From Argopecten irradians (lineage: Eukaryota > Mollusca > Bivalvia > Pectinida > Pectinidae): a stretch of 64,000 nucleotides of DNA. The stretch is taken from positions 38,027,338 to 38,091,337 of the forward strand of contig NC_091134.1 of assembly GCF_041381155.1 (NCBI RefSeq). The letters run 5' to 3'. This document shows, piece after piece, positions 35,217 through 46,637 of the stretch. The notes below the pieces were generated by a model. The model saw only the letters and a list, made by a program, of their open reading frames with translations, ran no database searches and was not told where the DNA came from. A program made the translations under genes and the position numbers. Positions within the stretch are counted from its first letter, which is position 1. Every line of letters starts with the position of its first letter.

Positions 35217-35798
35217 ACGTGACGCTACCGAAATTGGAACACTTTTTTGTGTTTTAATCTAATTTTTTTTTCTTAATATTCCATGATTTGTTTACTTGTC
35301 AGTAGTGCATATATTTATAAATACAGAGCTTGGAAGCATGCCCGGTCCATCACTGTGTTTCAGCAGGTTTGAGTACCCAAAATGGAACACCTCCTAAATA
35401 AAGTTTGATTAAAAAAAGCCCAGACAAGATAAAAAAATTGAATTCATTTAAAGAAAGTTCAATCATTTTTTAGTTTATTCAAGTTACATCTCTTTCAAAA
35501 ATATTCCATTCAGCAATTGTTTTTCTTATTTTAAAATATATGGTGTTTTTAGGGTTGTCGCATGACGTCGTTTCCCGGAGTTTTTCAAAATTTCATTATT
35601 TTCATTTTTAAATACATACATGTATAGTAAGCAACTGGAAACAAAATGAAATATTAAAATTGTCACAGTTATTAGTCAGCACCTTAATTTTTGTTCATGA
35701 CAGTTATCGCTAGTTTAGATTGTAAACTGAAAATTCTGTATCACATATTTTAAAAGTGTTCCATTTTGGGTAGCGTTCCAAATTGGGTAGCGTCACGT
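35217..35798. mobile_element. Mariner/Tc1-type MITE, 582 bp, TA target
   Basis: The left end ACGTGACGCTACCGAAATTG is inverted at the right end, whose complement reads ACGTGACGCTACCCAATTTG. TA flanks both sides (35215-35216 and 35799-35800). At the right end the GGAACGCTACCCAAAATGGA segment shows that the terminal motif is duplicated. There is no transposase ORF. Confidence 0.75.
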
Positions 35799-36610
35799 TA
35801 GATGCATTTAAGTGTAATACACCAACCCTTGTTATGCTGTCTTATTACAGTTTTCAATGTTTTTAAAAACTTTACGTGCTTGAATATACATTCACATTAT
35901 GTTTATCAGTAGTGTAGTAAATGGTAGTAATTTAAAAAAAAAAGAGTTAAAAAAATAAATGAATAAATAAATAACATATAATGAAAAACAACAGATTAAG
36001 CCAATATTTACTTAATATATCGATATATATTATTACTAAGTATTGTAATACATTTGAAGAGTAAAACTGTGTTACTTTTTACATTAATTTTTAACAATGT
36101 TAATCTTAAAAATCGGCAAGGCAATCTGGATTACTGTTCTTGCATGAGGGGGTTTCCCTCTGGGAATCCATGAACTTGTTCTCGAAACTTCTATTAGCTT
36201 GTAAATGGCAGAAGTGAATTGACCAACTTTCCTGTGTAAGTCAATTGAAAATATTCAACCGCCAATATCATATCCTTTTTTTCTCGTACATGTTATGTGA
36301 AAACATTGACTTCGGTTTCCTTTCCGATTCCGATTCCATACAGAATGGTATTCAGTTAGCAATGTATAGCATGCGCACGTCTGAGGATAAATTTATTTTA
36401 AGTTTGTCGTAGTCAGGAATTGACAAATCATGCATCTATATTTAGTATTAGACTTAATCGACTTTTCTCTGTGTCTAAAGTATCCATAGAAATGACATAT
36501 TATTGTTAAATCTTCAAATCTCAAAATTCTTGAATTGGCAACAATCCAGTTGGAAATCCCCTTAGCCAAATTTAGCAAACAAAAAGCTATTTTTAGTTTA
36601 GGTAACATAA

Positions 36611-36942
36611 GAGTAAGATCATACTCAATACTAGAGGTTACTATCACTGAAATATAATATTCACTCCTGGATTATCTCATAGTAAAACTTGAGGCAGAAA
36701 AAAACTGACCAATCTCAGTCCTGCAAAGACTTCTTTTGAAGAATACAGAGAGAACGATCCCGACTTCAAAGCCAGGCAATCAAGCACAATATACCGTTAT
36801 TCGATTCTTTTGATGTACATCAAAAAACCAAATACATCTGAAATCACTCGTCTTATGTTGCCTGCAGTTTTACTATGACATAGTCCAGGGGTGTATATAA
36901 CGTCAGTGGTAGTAACTCCTGGAGTATCGAGGATGGAGTAAC
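36611..36942. mobile_element. Long-TIR MITE, about 330 bp
   Basis: The left arm (from GTAAGATCATACTCAATACT) matches the complement of the right arm (GTTACTCCATCCTCGATACT) over about 85 bp. The match includes CATAGTAAAACT on both sides (36678 and near 36880). The GGAGTATCGAGGATG motif resembles a repeat I recall from bivalve genomes. A related partial copy lies near 60700-60840. There is no coding capacity. Confidence 0.75.
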
Positions 36943-37056
36943 ATACATGTACATGATGTTTACATAATACTGTTTAAATAAAGTACTATAAATCCATATG
37001 TGAAATTCACTTTTTTACATTTAGTGAAAAACTGTGACAATCCTCCTGGACTAGGA

Positions 37057-37240
37057 AAGGAAGTTCCTCATTGTCATCATTCCAACACAGGCCTTCCTCA
37101 TTCCAATACAGACCGAAAAAATCTTCCGTTTTGCCATCATTCCAACACAGACCAAGAACGAAGATCCTCGATCAGTATTGTCATCATTCCAGCCCAGACC
37201 AAGGCAGATCCTCATTGTTATCATTCCAACACAGACTTTT
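37057..37240. repeat. Degenerate minisatellite, CATCATTCCAACACAGAC core
   Basis: Five or six imperfect copies of a roughly 25-50 bp unit with core TCATCATTCCAACACAGACC lie about 400 bp before the start codon of the downstream gene. The open frames on both strands here come from the repeats and are not genes. Confidence 0.8.
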
Positions 37241-37629
37241 GAGGGACTACTGAACAGTACGCCTGCACATGGATGAAATGACATACCTACCAATGAAATG
37301 CAGCTCATTTCAAAATTGGCAAGGAAAAAGGAGCAACGCCTTAATGCTTTACGAATTTTGCTTCCATATCCCTAGCGATTAAGGTGACTTTTTCATTTCA
37401 TCATTATTTTGGTTTTTATATCAAACTTAAAGAAATCATATGTTTATACTTCATTTTCTGCATATCTTCACTTGCTTGATCCTATTGACTATAACTCGTT
37501 TTCTATAACTTGTTCAATGTGTTAATCACTGGTGTGTTTTTGTTTCAAGTCGTAGAGTGAGTTCATTTGCTGATTATTTTAACATTTGTGAACTGTGTGA
37601 ATTTAAAATCAACGTTCAAAATTACAAAG

Positions 37630-40600
37630 ATGCCTTCGCCCATCGATCCTCGCAGTATGGATCTTTATGCCACTCCTCATACGGCTTCTCCGAAAGAGTG
37701 TAGAAACGAACAGGGTACAGTAGTACATATGAGACATCTTGCTGCTGGAGAAGAAACTCGTTTACCAAGAAATAGTGTAAACACACCGAACGGAATTAGT
37801 GTTAACATTGCTAGAGATGGAATGGAGGGATTGGAAGACCGCACAGCAGCCTCTGATGATGACAACATCATTGATGATATTGCAAGTGTGGGAGTTGAAG
37901 GAAGGGAGGAACTCGGAACAGTGCCAGATGAACTTTCTCAGTATCAGTCGTCAAATAACGTAGAGGTAAGTTTATTGATCCTAAAGATGAATCAAATTGT
38001 TATATAACATTATCTGGGGTCGATTGTGTCTTGGTACGCGACGGTGAAATGCAGAAATATTGATTAAAAAGTTAATTTTACATGATTCTGTATATTATAT
38101 TGCTGTTCGAAGAAGTTGAAATTTATCCGAAACCTCGTACCATAACGAGGTGCTGCGTGTATTTTCTTCAATACTCGACTATTTTAAAGTGTAATACCAT
38201 TGTCAAATAATTTCGAGTTAATGAGGTTATCAGTTAATGAGGTTATTAGTTAATGAGGTTACCAGTTAATTAGGTTACCACCAATAAATTAGCATGTAAT
38301 GTATTATTCCTTGCAATACGTTTGCATTTGTTTTCTGGGTAAAACGCATTCATAACTTCAAGATAAAGGCAATGAATTGACGTCTACATCAGCATAATGC
38401 ATTTAAAGCGATCATACGTTTGAAATTTTGAATTAATATCCATTAAGGTTATCTGTTTAAACGTGTGTTTTGAATAACATTTTGCATGCAATAAAAACAT
38501 CTTAAAGTTGTATTCAGGTCTTACAAATTCTAGGAAAGTACTATGAATGTTTTCATTTACGCACTCTTAAGTTTTTACAAAAAGAGAATTTCAACGACTC
38601 GTCTGATAAAAATTACATATTCAAAGGTCTTGCATATGTATTGTATATACATTGGAAATAAAGTTATTTTCATACTCACGAATCAAAACAATATTACTTA
38701 CAATGCATAGGTTTTAATATCACAAATACAACTAAGAGCTGAAAATGAGCAGTACTGCTAAAAATCCTAATATTTACATTTACAATGCAGTGAAATGAGT
38801 ACATACGGTAAAACGATGAAGCCAAGATGTGGTCTGCGATTTCACTTAACAATTATTCAGTGTTATAATAGCTATAAAGTGATTTCTGCAGGAATTTTTA
38901 CGTTTTAACAAACATAAGTATACAAAACAATAATTTTACAGTGCACAAATTATGTGTTGTAACTAACGTTTAAAAGCCATCATACATATTTTTCAATTAA
39001 TGTCAATGGTTTGCAATAGATAAGCTACAGAAGAAGAACAACATGTCAAAATGTTTTATGTTAATGAGATAAGCCGAAAACTGTACTACATGTGCGAGAG
39101 GGTACAGCAACGAGGCCCGTAATAGGTAAATCCGGTACATTCCATGAAATATAACACAAAAAGAACAAAAGGATTTACGCTAACTGTGTTTTGATAGTTA
39201 TGACACATATGACTTTAACTGTATACTTCAGGAAGTCCCGATCTATTTAAATAGGGACTTGTCACCTTAAACCAAAACGAGGATGAAAACAATGAAACCA
39301 AACAAAACGTTATTGTGGAGATGATAATGAGGGGTTACAATCCTATCCGTGTCCAATCAGCCGTGGACGCAATTTTGTCAAGTATGTAACTCGTGTTATT
39401 TGTATATTGTTTTTAAACAATTTTCTTTGTATATATGAAAATTTGGCAGTTGGAAAGAAGTTTTTAAACGCTTTCCATGTATACATTTGGGTTTCATTTT
39501 TTATATGAGGATTTATCACAAATATTAAAGTTCAAAAATTTCTTTTTGTACATCGAAATTGATCAGAATGTTTTTAACTTTTTTTGTATGTTTCACGCAC
39601 ATGCGCATTAGACACAAGTGTTCAAATGTGAATAATATAATCACCTTATCGGTAACAATTTCACTCTGTATTGAGATTATTATTGAAAAAAATCTGTTAT
39701 TCAATGAAAACATGTTACTTCCCTAAGAGCCATGGTATGTTATGATTGTCATTTAAAGCAAACTATAAATGGATACTTACTGAACTATCATATCCCTATG
39801 TCGTTTTAGATGACCCAAATGCAACGTTGACGCCGGTGGCCGTGGAGCACAATCTGCAAGAACGGTCACTTAGTCAGGAGGGATCCGAAAATGTCGTTAT
39901 GGTCGGTGCTGGATCAGAGAGTATACAATGTCGGTGTCTATTCCGTCTTTACATATTAAAGTTACCTTCCTTTTGGGTCGGTATTCATCGTCACGTCGTT
40001 GTTTTGTGAGTGGAATTCACGTCGTTTTCTCTGAAAACTGTGACGTTATGCTCACATGACGTCACAATCAAGAACATCCCTGCAAGAACAGACAACTTTG
40101 CATAATATCTATATATGTGTTCTCAAGTTTTGCTATATGTGCATTTACTAATGTTAAATATATTATAGCAAAGGCATGACAAATTTACTGTACGAAACAA
40201 AATATAATTCTTGAAATCCTTTCGATTTTCAAAGGATCCAGTTCCTCATTTGTACTAGCTTTTGTTATGTAAAAGTTACATTTGTTGTAAACGTTTATCC
40301 GGTTATTTACGAGGGTCAAACTATTCACTATTTGAAAAAAATAGTGATTTTAAATTTCCGCTATTTGACTATATAACAAGTATTTTAAGTCTTATCTAGT
40401 AATCTTCACGTTTGGTTACGACTTCATTCGAAATTCTCAATGGCTAGTTACCAGATGCAGAGCTATATCTCTAACCTGTCTTCAGATACTCCGGCTTTCA
40501 TCCGTCTCTTTACATTGACATGTCTTTAATTAACTACATATTATATACAGGTCATTAGACAAAATAAAACAAAGACCTTAACTATTCTCATATCGTTTGT

Positions 40601-40809
40601 TTTCAGATGATAAGCGAATGCAGATGGAAAATAAAAAGTGGAGGGAAGCCTACTTGTGTAAAGTCTGCTATGAAGATTATATACGTGAAGTATTTCTGCC
40701 GTGTGGTCACCTGGGAAGTTGTAATAGGTGTTTTCAAAGCATGAATGACACATGCAATATATGTAAAAAACACATTGTGTCGCGCACTCTAGTTCACAAT
40801 GATGTTTAA
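37630..40809 (+). CDS. BIR-less IAP paralogue: acidic N-terminus, UBA, spacer, IAP-type RING
   Basis: Four exons: 37630-37965, 39255-39381, 39810-39920 and 40607-40809. They join at phases 0/1/1 into 258 aa. Residues 1-112 (from MPSPIDPRSM) hold no BIR and end in an acidic stretch (SDDDNIIDDI). Exon 2 encodes a UBA-like segment (VEMIMRGYNPIRVQSAVDAI), found because its phase was required. Exon 4 has a complete C3HC4 RING (CKVCYEDYIREVFLPCGHLG, then SCNRC and TCNIC) preceded by MENKKWREAYL, as in IAPs. The exon order and phases are the same as in the three last exons of the minus-strand IAP at 22358, so common origin is likely. Predicted role: E3 ligase, perhaps pairing with or competing against BIR-bearing IAPs through the RING. 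The tail SRTLVHNDV differs from the usual IAP dimer-forming tail (TVKTWLG in the neighbour). A TTTGTTTCAAG acceptor at 37552 suggests an upstream untranslated exon. Confidence 0.8.
39938..40115. mobile_element. TIR element (CATATTACAGAGTT family), copy 3
   Basis: The left TTCCGTCTTTACATATTAAA and right CAACTTTGCATAATAT segments are inverted relatives of copy 1. It contains TGACGTCA at 40057-40064. It lies in the third intron of the BIR-less IAP gene, 17 bases after the donor of exon 3, and extends the apparent open frame there. Confidence 0.7.
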
Positions 40810-42600
40810 TGAGTCCTTAAGTCATAGTTAATTGGTAGACAGATTTTGTGACATTCGTTTGATTTTTAAACTTTTTACTTTATTTGTTTTGTAGGAGTAG
40901 TCCATCGTACTTTCGCCTGTCATTGTTTTGCTTTGAATCACTATAAGACATTAAAAATATGTTGATGAAATATAGTATAGCCCTATGAGAATAGGAACTG
41001 CTCTAGCCAAGCTGAAGGAGAATCAATTAACATAAAGGAAAAAGAACATTTTAAAAATACTTCTGCAAATGAAAAGATGAGAAATATGGTCCCAAATAAG
41101 TTGTCGTTATCGTAGGTTCATTGTGTTGAACATTTATTGTTCTGTTTGTCCTGACCTTTCAGTAGACAATATTTTGCCGTTATCCGCTAAAGAGCAGGAT
41201 GCAATGTTCAATACAATACGTCTTTATTATATTTTATGAGCACTCTGCTGACTGATTGAAAGGAATAGAAGAAAATATAACATTTTCTATGATTCCTTCC
41301 TTTACAATTATTTGAAATCTGTATATATTTCGGTAAAAGGAATAAAATTTGTATTAAATGTGGAGCTTGACAACTAACACCCAAAGACGAAGGGTACAGT
41401 TCTGAAAATATTCTATGATGTATTCGGACATAACAAATTGTTTTATAGCATGGAATCCGGATTTCCAAATAGTCCCAAGGATAATGGTCAAAAAGGAAAA
41501 AGGAAACATTAATAAATTACGTAACTGTGTGCATAGAACCAAATGCAGTAGGAACTGTGCGTCAAGGCATCGAGAATAGGTTGTCCTTCAATGGATATAT
41601 ATGACTGATTTCTTAAACAAAGTAGTAAGACCACAATAATTTGATTATTATCATTTTTCATTATCATTTATTTCCATTATAATTTATTGGTAAAGAGGAA
41701 CAAACTTGTAAAACCAATGACACAGCCAATTGAATTTTGTCTAAAATGAGTCTGTAGCAAAGTCTCTGAAATCCTCTTGGTGTAGTAACGAAATGGTGTG
41801 GTCTACTGTTAACCAACTTACTTTCGTAGCTACTAAATTTCGCAATTTCCGTTTTAAGGATGTATTCTTCAGAGGTTTCAGTCCAGTTGAAGTCTCGTTT
41901 TGACATGGATCAAAAGAGTTATGAAATTTTCAAACACATGTAAAATTTATTAATATCTGTAGCAAGTTGCCAGTTACAAATTTTGTAAAAAAAAATACAA
42001 GGATATTAAGAAATGGCTTATTTGACGGCCATTTCAAATTCGTGTCTTTTTTCGCTTTGAGTAAAGCCATTGTTTTACCATTTTTTACTTAAATCATCAC
42101 TGCGCCAGCATTTTTAGTTGTATCGAGCTATTTTTTGCTGTAAATTTTTACTAGGCTCGTGGTAATTAGTCATTTTATTTTTACATTTAATGGTAATTTG
42201 AGCACTTTTATTTTTTAATCTAAAATATTGAAAATTACCAAAATCTTTAAATGGGGCAAAAAGTAAGCATACAGAGCCCTCCATTTTTCTGCTGATATTG
42301 TTGATATGAAAAATATTGACAAAAGAATCTTTAGATTTAGCAAATATGGGTGAAAATGGTGCATTTTATAGCTCAAAATTAAGGTGTAGGGTCAGCATTT
42401 GTTGCTATTGTGAGAAAAAATATGAGTCTTATTATTCATAACTGGTATATTTTTAAAGAAGACTACTTAAAAATAAATTCTACAAATATCCATGCATATC
42501 AAACACCTTATTGGGAAATTATGAATTTATTTCCAAAAATCTATATAAGAAAAAAAGTTTAATACAAGAAAATTTTGACTTCTCAGAGGAATACATTCTA

Positions 42601-42765
42601 AAACAAGTTCGCGAAGATTAACATTCGCAGATTTTAAAAATGACTGAAATTCCTATCAGTATCAATGATGTAGATGTTAATTCGCGAAGATAAACTCCAG
42701 CGAATTTATTTGGATCGCGAAATTCGCGAAAGTAGCTTACACGCGAAAGACAGATGGTTTACAGT
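42601..42765. repeat. Dispersed TTCGCGAA-rich repeat
   Basis: Repeated TTCGCGAA or CGCGAA motifs at irregular 20-30 bp spacing end in GGTTTACAGTA. Similar sequence occurs near 54085-54210 (ends TGGTTTACAGTT), 63853-63945 (ACTGTAAAC at both ends) and more weakly near 45905-45985. It looks like a short interspersed family whose class I cannot name. Confidence 0.6.
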
Positions 42766-43429
42766 ATGTTTTGTCTGCTTGAACGTCGATCAATAAAAAA
42801 GAATGAAATTGTTTCTTTATCTACCTCCAAACTCACCTGGAACAGGTTAGCGGCCAACGAGACAAATAAATGAGATATTTTGCTATAAGTTCGAATTATA
42901 TTTGTAAACGTTTACACCCAATTGTATCTGAATGCAGAACCTGGTAACAAATACAAATATATTTCCTGTAAAACTGCACAGGGGACTGTCACAATATACG
43001 AAGAAGGGATGTTTTATCAACATACTATTGTTTGTGAATAAGACTGTGTACTGTGACTGCTCTCTGGGTGCAATTGATAGTGACTCGATAAAGAAACATA
43101 TGGGTAAGATCTATAATTTTTAACGCGACCAAGCAGTCAAAGGGACGTAAGCAACTCTTTCGGCTAGCGATATATCATGTTTGGTTGGTTGTATACAGGG
43201 TAATACACACAAGTGGTTTATACTCGATATATTGGAGGTTATAATTGTATAAACTTATCATTGATGATGTATGTTCAATACGCACAATAAAATATTAACC
43301 AGTTTGATTGAAAACATGTTATGTTGTATTTCGATTGAACAACTTTGTGTCACTTCGTATTTTCAGCGTTCTTTATGCTGGGGTATCAGAATTGAGTTAT
43401 AAGTAAAACAATGAAAATGTCAATATTTT

Positions 43430-43802
43430 TTTAAAAGTTTTAAGTTTTAAAATGAGAATGCAGAACGAGTTCGATACTTTTGTAAAGTTATTAACTTATC
43501 GTTAATGTTACACGTATCGTCACCTTCTGAACAATTTGATTGAAATAAATAAAATGTTAATTTTCATAACACGGGCCGTCTGATGTGTCCCGCCGTCGTC
43601 CTAAATACCGCGCGATAGTTGATTATCACTGCGTTAGACGGCAAAACAGCGAAATGACTCTCCACTGTTATCATATATTACTGAGGAAATCTTGCATATG
43701 TTTGGTGTTGTAAGCTCATCTTAGGCCATCGGTATATATTTTCTGATGCTATTAATATTTTTAAGAAACCTTTATGTTTTACTCCGGAAAGGTATAGGGC
43801 CT
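43430..43802. mobile_element. TTAA MITE, copy A (left end lost)
   Basis: It matches the 58981-59377 element in the same orientation, for example GTCGTCCTAAATACCGCGCG and CTTAGGCCATCG. It ends CCGGAAAGGTATAGGGCCT at 43802, directly followed by TTAA. The first roughly 35 bp, including the left inverted repeat, are missing or diverged. Confidence 0.75.
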
Positions 43803-43806
43803 TTAA

Positions 43807-44205
43807 AGGCCCACTACCTTTCCGGAGCAAAATTTAAAGGTTTCTAAAAATCATAGATAACATCAGAAAATATATATCGATGGCCTAAGATGAGGTTATA
43901 ACATGAAGCTTATGCAAGACATCATGCGTAATATATGATAACAGTTGGGTTTCATTTCACTGTTTTGCCTTCTGGCGCAGTGATAATCAACTACCGCGCG
44001 GCATTTAGGACGACGGCGGGAAACATAAGACGACCCGCGTTATGAAAATTAACATTTTATTTATTTAAATTAAATTGTTCAGAAGGTGATGATAAGCGTA
44101 GTATTACCGGTAAATTGATAACTTTTGCGACTCTATAAAATTATCAATCTCGTTTTACATTTCCATTTTAAAAATTAAAAGCCGTATCGGAAAGGCAGTG
44201 GGCCT
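43807..44205. mobile_element. TTAA MITE, copy B, inverted next to copy A
   Basis: A 399-bp element with ends AGGCCCACTACCTTTCCGGA and the complement of AGGCCCACTGCCTTTCCG. It is flanked by TTAA at 43803-43806 and 44206-44209. It is the inverted equivalent of copy A and shares a single TTAA with it. The target and ends suggest a piggyBac-like source. There is no ORF. Confidence 0.85.
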
Positions 44206-46637
44206 TTAAATAATCCGTCAGTTACACTATAATGTATCATATTTACCATTTCTCAATGATATCATGGAGATAGCGGCAGTATCTACAAGAGAGACGAACA
44301 AATCATTCCAACATTTATGGATACTGTCATGATTACACTTACTATGTCAATTTCACAAGAGTTACGTATCATATAGTCGGGTTTTGTTTTCGAGTGGCTC
44401 GAGCGGTTCCGTTGAACATTGCTATGTTCGGGAAAATTTGATTTGCGAACAATTGAGAAACGGATTATTATTATTTATACGTTCATAGCCAAATCGAGAA
44501 ATTCAAAACCATTTCAATTTAATCCGCGTATGAAGACCATATCGTGTAAAGTTTGATGAATTGTTTGTGACTCACGGTAATAAGCGGCTATAAGGGATGT
44601 CTTTTTCATGCCGACAGTTACGTATGTCATTTTTCAAACTGGGAAACTGGAAAATAAATATTGTCTACTTTGGCGGATTTACCATTTTAATTGTGTGGCA
44701 TGAACGTTTTTTTTTTACATGTCTTCCCCACAAATAAAACGAATCAAAAGTTTACTTACGGTATCTGGCAATCAAATATGTAAAAGAATAATGCATGTTA
44801 TTTAGTTCAACTCGACTGTTGTGATTTAAAAATCGTGAGATTAATGTTACAGGTCTGTATTAAAGAACTGTTAGGATATTTACAGTCAGTGTGGTTGAAA
44901 TTGTTGATATGATTTCGAAGAAAATGTGTACAGTCATGCACTTCTCTTAATTAATATGATATGCTGAAATTAAACAGAATATCAATGTACTCATAGGACA
45001 ATAACAACGGAATTCTATACTGCAGTCAGTACGTGACTAGACCTACCTTCTGAATAAAATTATAAACGTGTAGTTGTAGTATACCTGTAATCAATGATCA
45101 CATACTACCCCTACCAATTGTAACTACACCCACATTGCATATTTGTTTACAATGCTGGCCGACAAATAGAACAAAGTTGAAAGTTCATCGTACACTTCTC
45201 GGAATTTATATTCCGGATATGCACTCTTAAAATACTTATTCAAATTCACTGTAAGCATGCAGTTCCGATCTGATGAAATATGCCTATGTGTAAACATTCC
45301 CAATTAATACTTATCCGGCTAATATAACACAAATTGTGAAACAAGGTAACCAACCTGGATACACTGTAAGGTAGGTACACCTTGCATTTGTGCAGTCTAT
45401 TTTTCTATTGGAAGCAATCAGTTGTTTGCAAACCTGTTCAGCTGAACCATACTTCATTCTCGCTCCATTTTAAATTTTTTTGTCATATTTGTTATATTTA
45501 TTTTATGCATACCGATCTAATTTGACGATGCCATGTATGTTGTTGCAATAATAGTCAAAGATATCGGATCAATCTACGATAGATCGATTTGCAGGTACGA
45601 GTGTTGCAGTCAAATCAAAGATGGCGGCTCGTGGTCAAAAGTCCAAATATAGCCCACGACAAACGTATTTTGTTAAAATCAATATATCGTTTGTCACCCG
45701 ATTATTTTTTTTCCAAATTTAGCCAGGTGGTACATTATGATGCTACCTGTAAGTTGACACATCATCTGTTAAAAAACGGTTACAATGCAAATGTAATGGT
45801 AGATAAGATAGATATTGTCCGATTAACATGATGTAAGATGTCAATGATATCAAATACAACGGTTATATATATGTTTTACAAACTACAGTTCTCTTTGCAA
45901 ATTCAAGATTTCGGAAATTTCAAGAAAGACTGAAGAACTTTGAATATTCTTCGCTAAAAAGTTCATCTCTTTGCGAATGCATGTTATTTAAGAAAATATA
46001 TTACATACAAATGGTACTTACTAGGTACCCTTTTCCTATTGATGTTTGTTTGCATTTGGCAATAGGTTTTCTATTCATCTATTAGCATACACCTTCTCTG
46101 AAATCTCTCACTTTTTATTTTATTCTTTTTTATCAAATGATAATTCGGTCAATTGGTGGGTTCTAAGGACAATACATTTGAAACCTGAAAATTTAAGTGC
46201 ATATCCATATATGTAAAGGTTACATTATACTTTTATTTGTTTGAAAAAGTTCCCGCAGTTTCATTTCAGCACGCTAAAACGTTTCAAACGCAGGAATGAT
46301 CCCTTATTACTTAATATAAGTAACCAAGGAATCAGGATACTGAATAACCGAAAATACAGAATATTGAATACAAAACACAGAATACTGAATAAGAGAAAAC
46401 ACAGATTATAAATAATAAATTAAAATATATATATAAATAAAAGAAAATATAGAATATTAAATACATGTAATGTAACAAACACATCCAGTTTCATCATGGT
46501 TACTTCAATGCAATAATTGTAAACTAAAATAAAGAAACAAGTCAAGTTCAATCGCACGGACCGGTAAGCTTGGGTACCCTTCATTGAATTTGGCGAAAGT
46601 ACGCTTCTGTAGTTAATCCTTTACGTTTTCGTTACAG

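Larger units (their letters stand above)
40810..46637. other. Intergenic region with MITEs, no gene recognised
   Basis: A candidate AATAAA for the gene ending at 40809 is at 41341-41346. Open frames here are all under 90 codons and show no family resemblance. The region contains a TTCGCGAA-rich repeat (42601-42765) and a pair of oppositely oriented TTAA MITEs (43430-44205). The weakly open 80-codon frame at 45589-45831 has no recognisable motif. Confidence 0.65.

Noticed and set aside
39232-39278. Acceptor TATACTTCAG at 39231 as the start of the UBA exon of the BIR-less IAP
   Set aside because: From there phase 0 hits a stop after 12 codons; starting at 39255 keeps the UBA frame open with the needed phases.
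45589-45831. 80-codon plus-strand frame between the genes
   Set aside because: No recognisable motif, no supporting neighbours, and length within chance for this composition.
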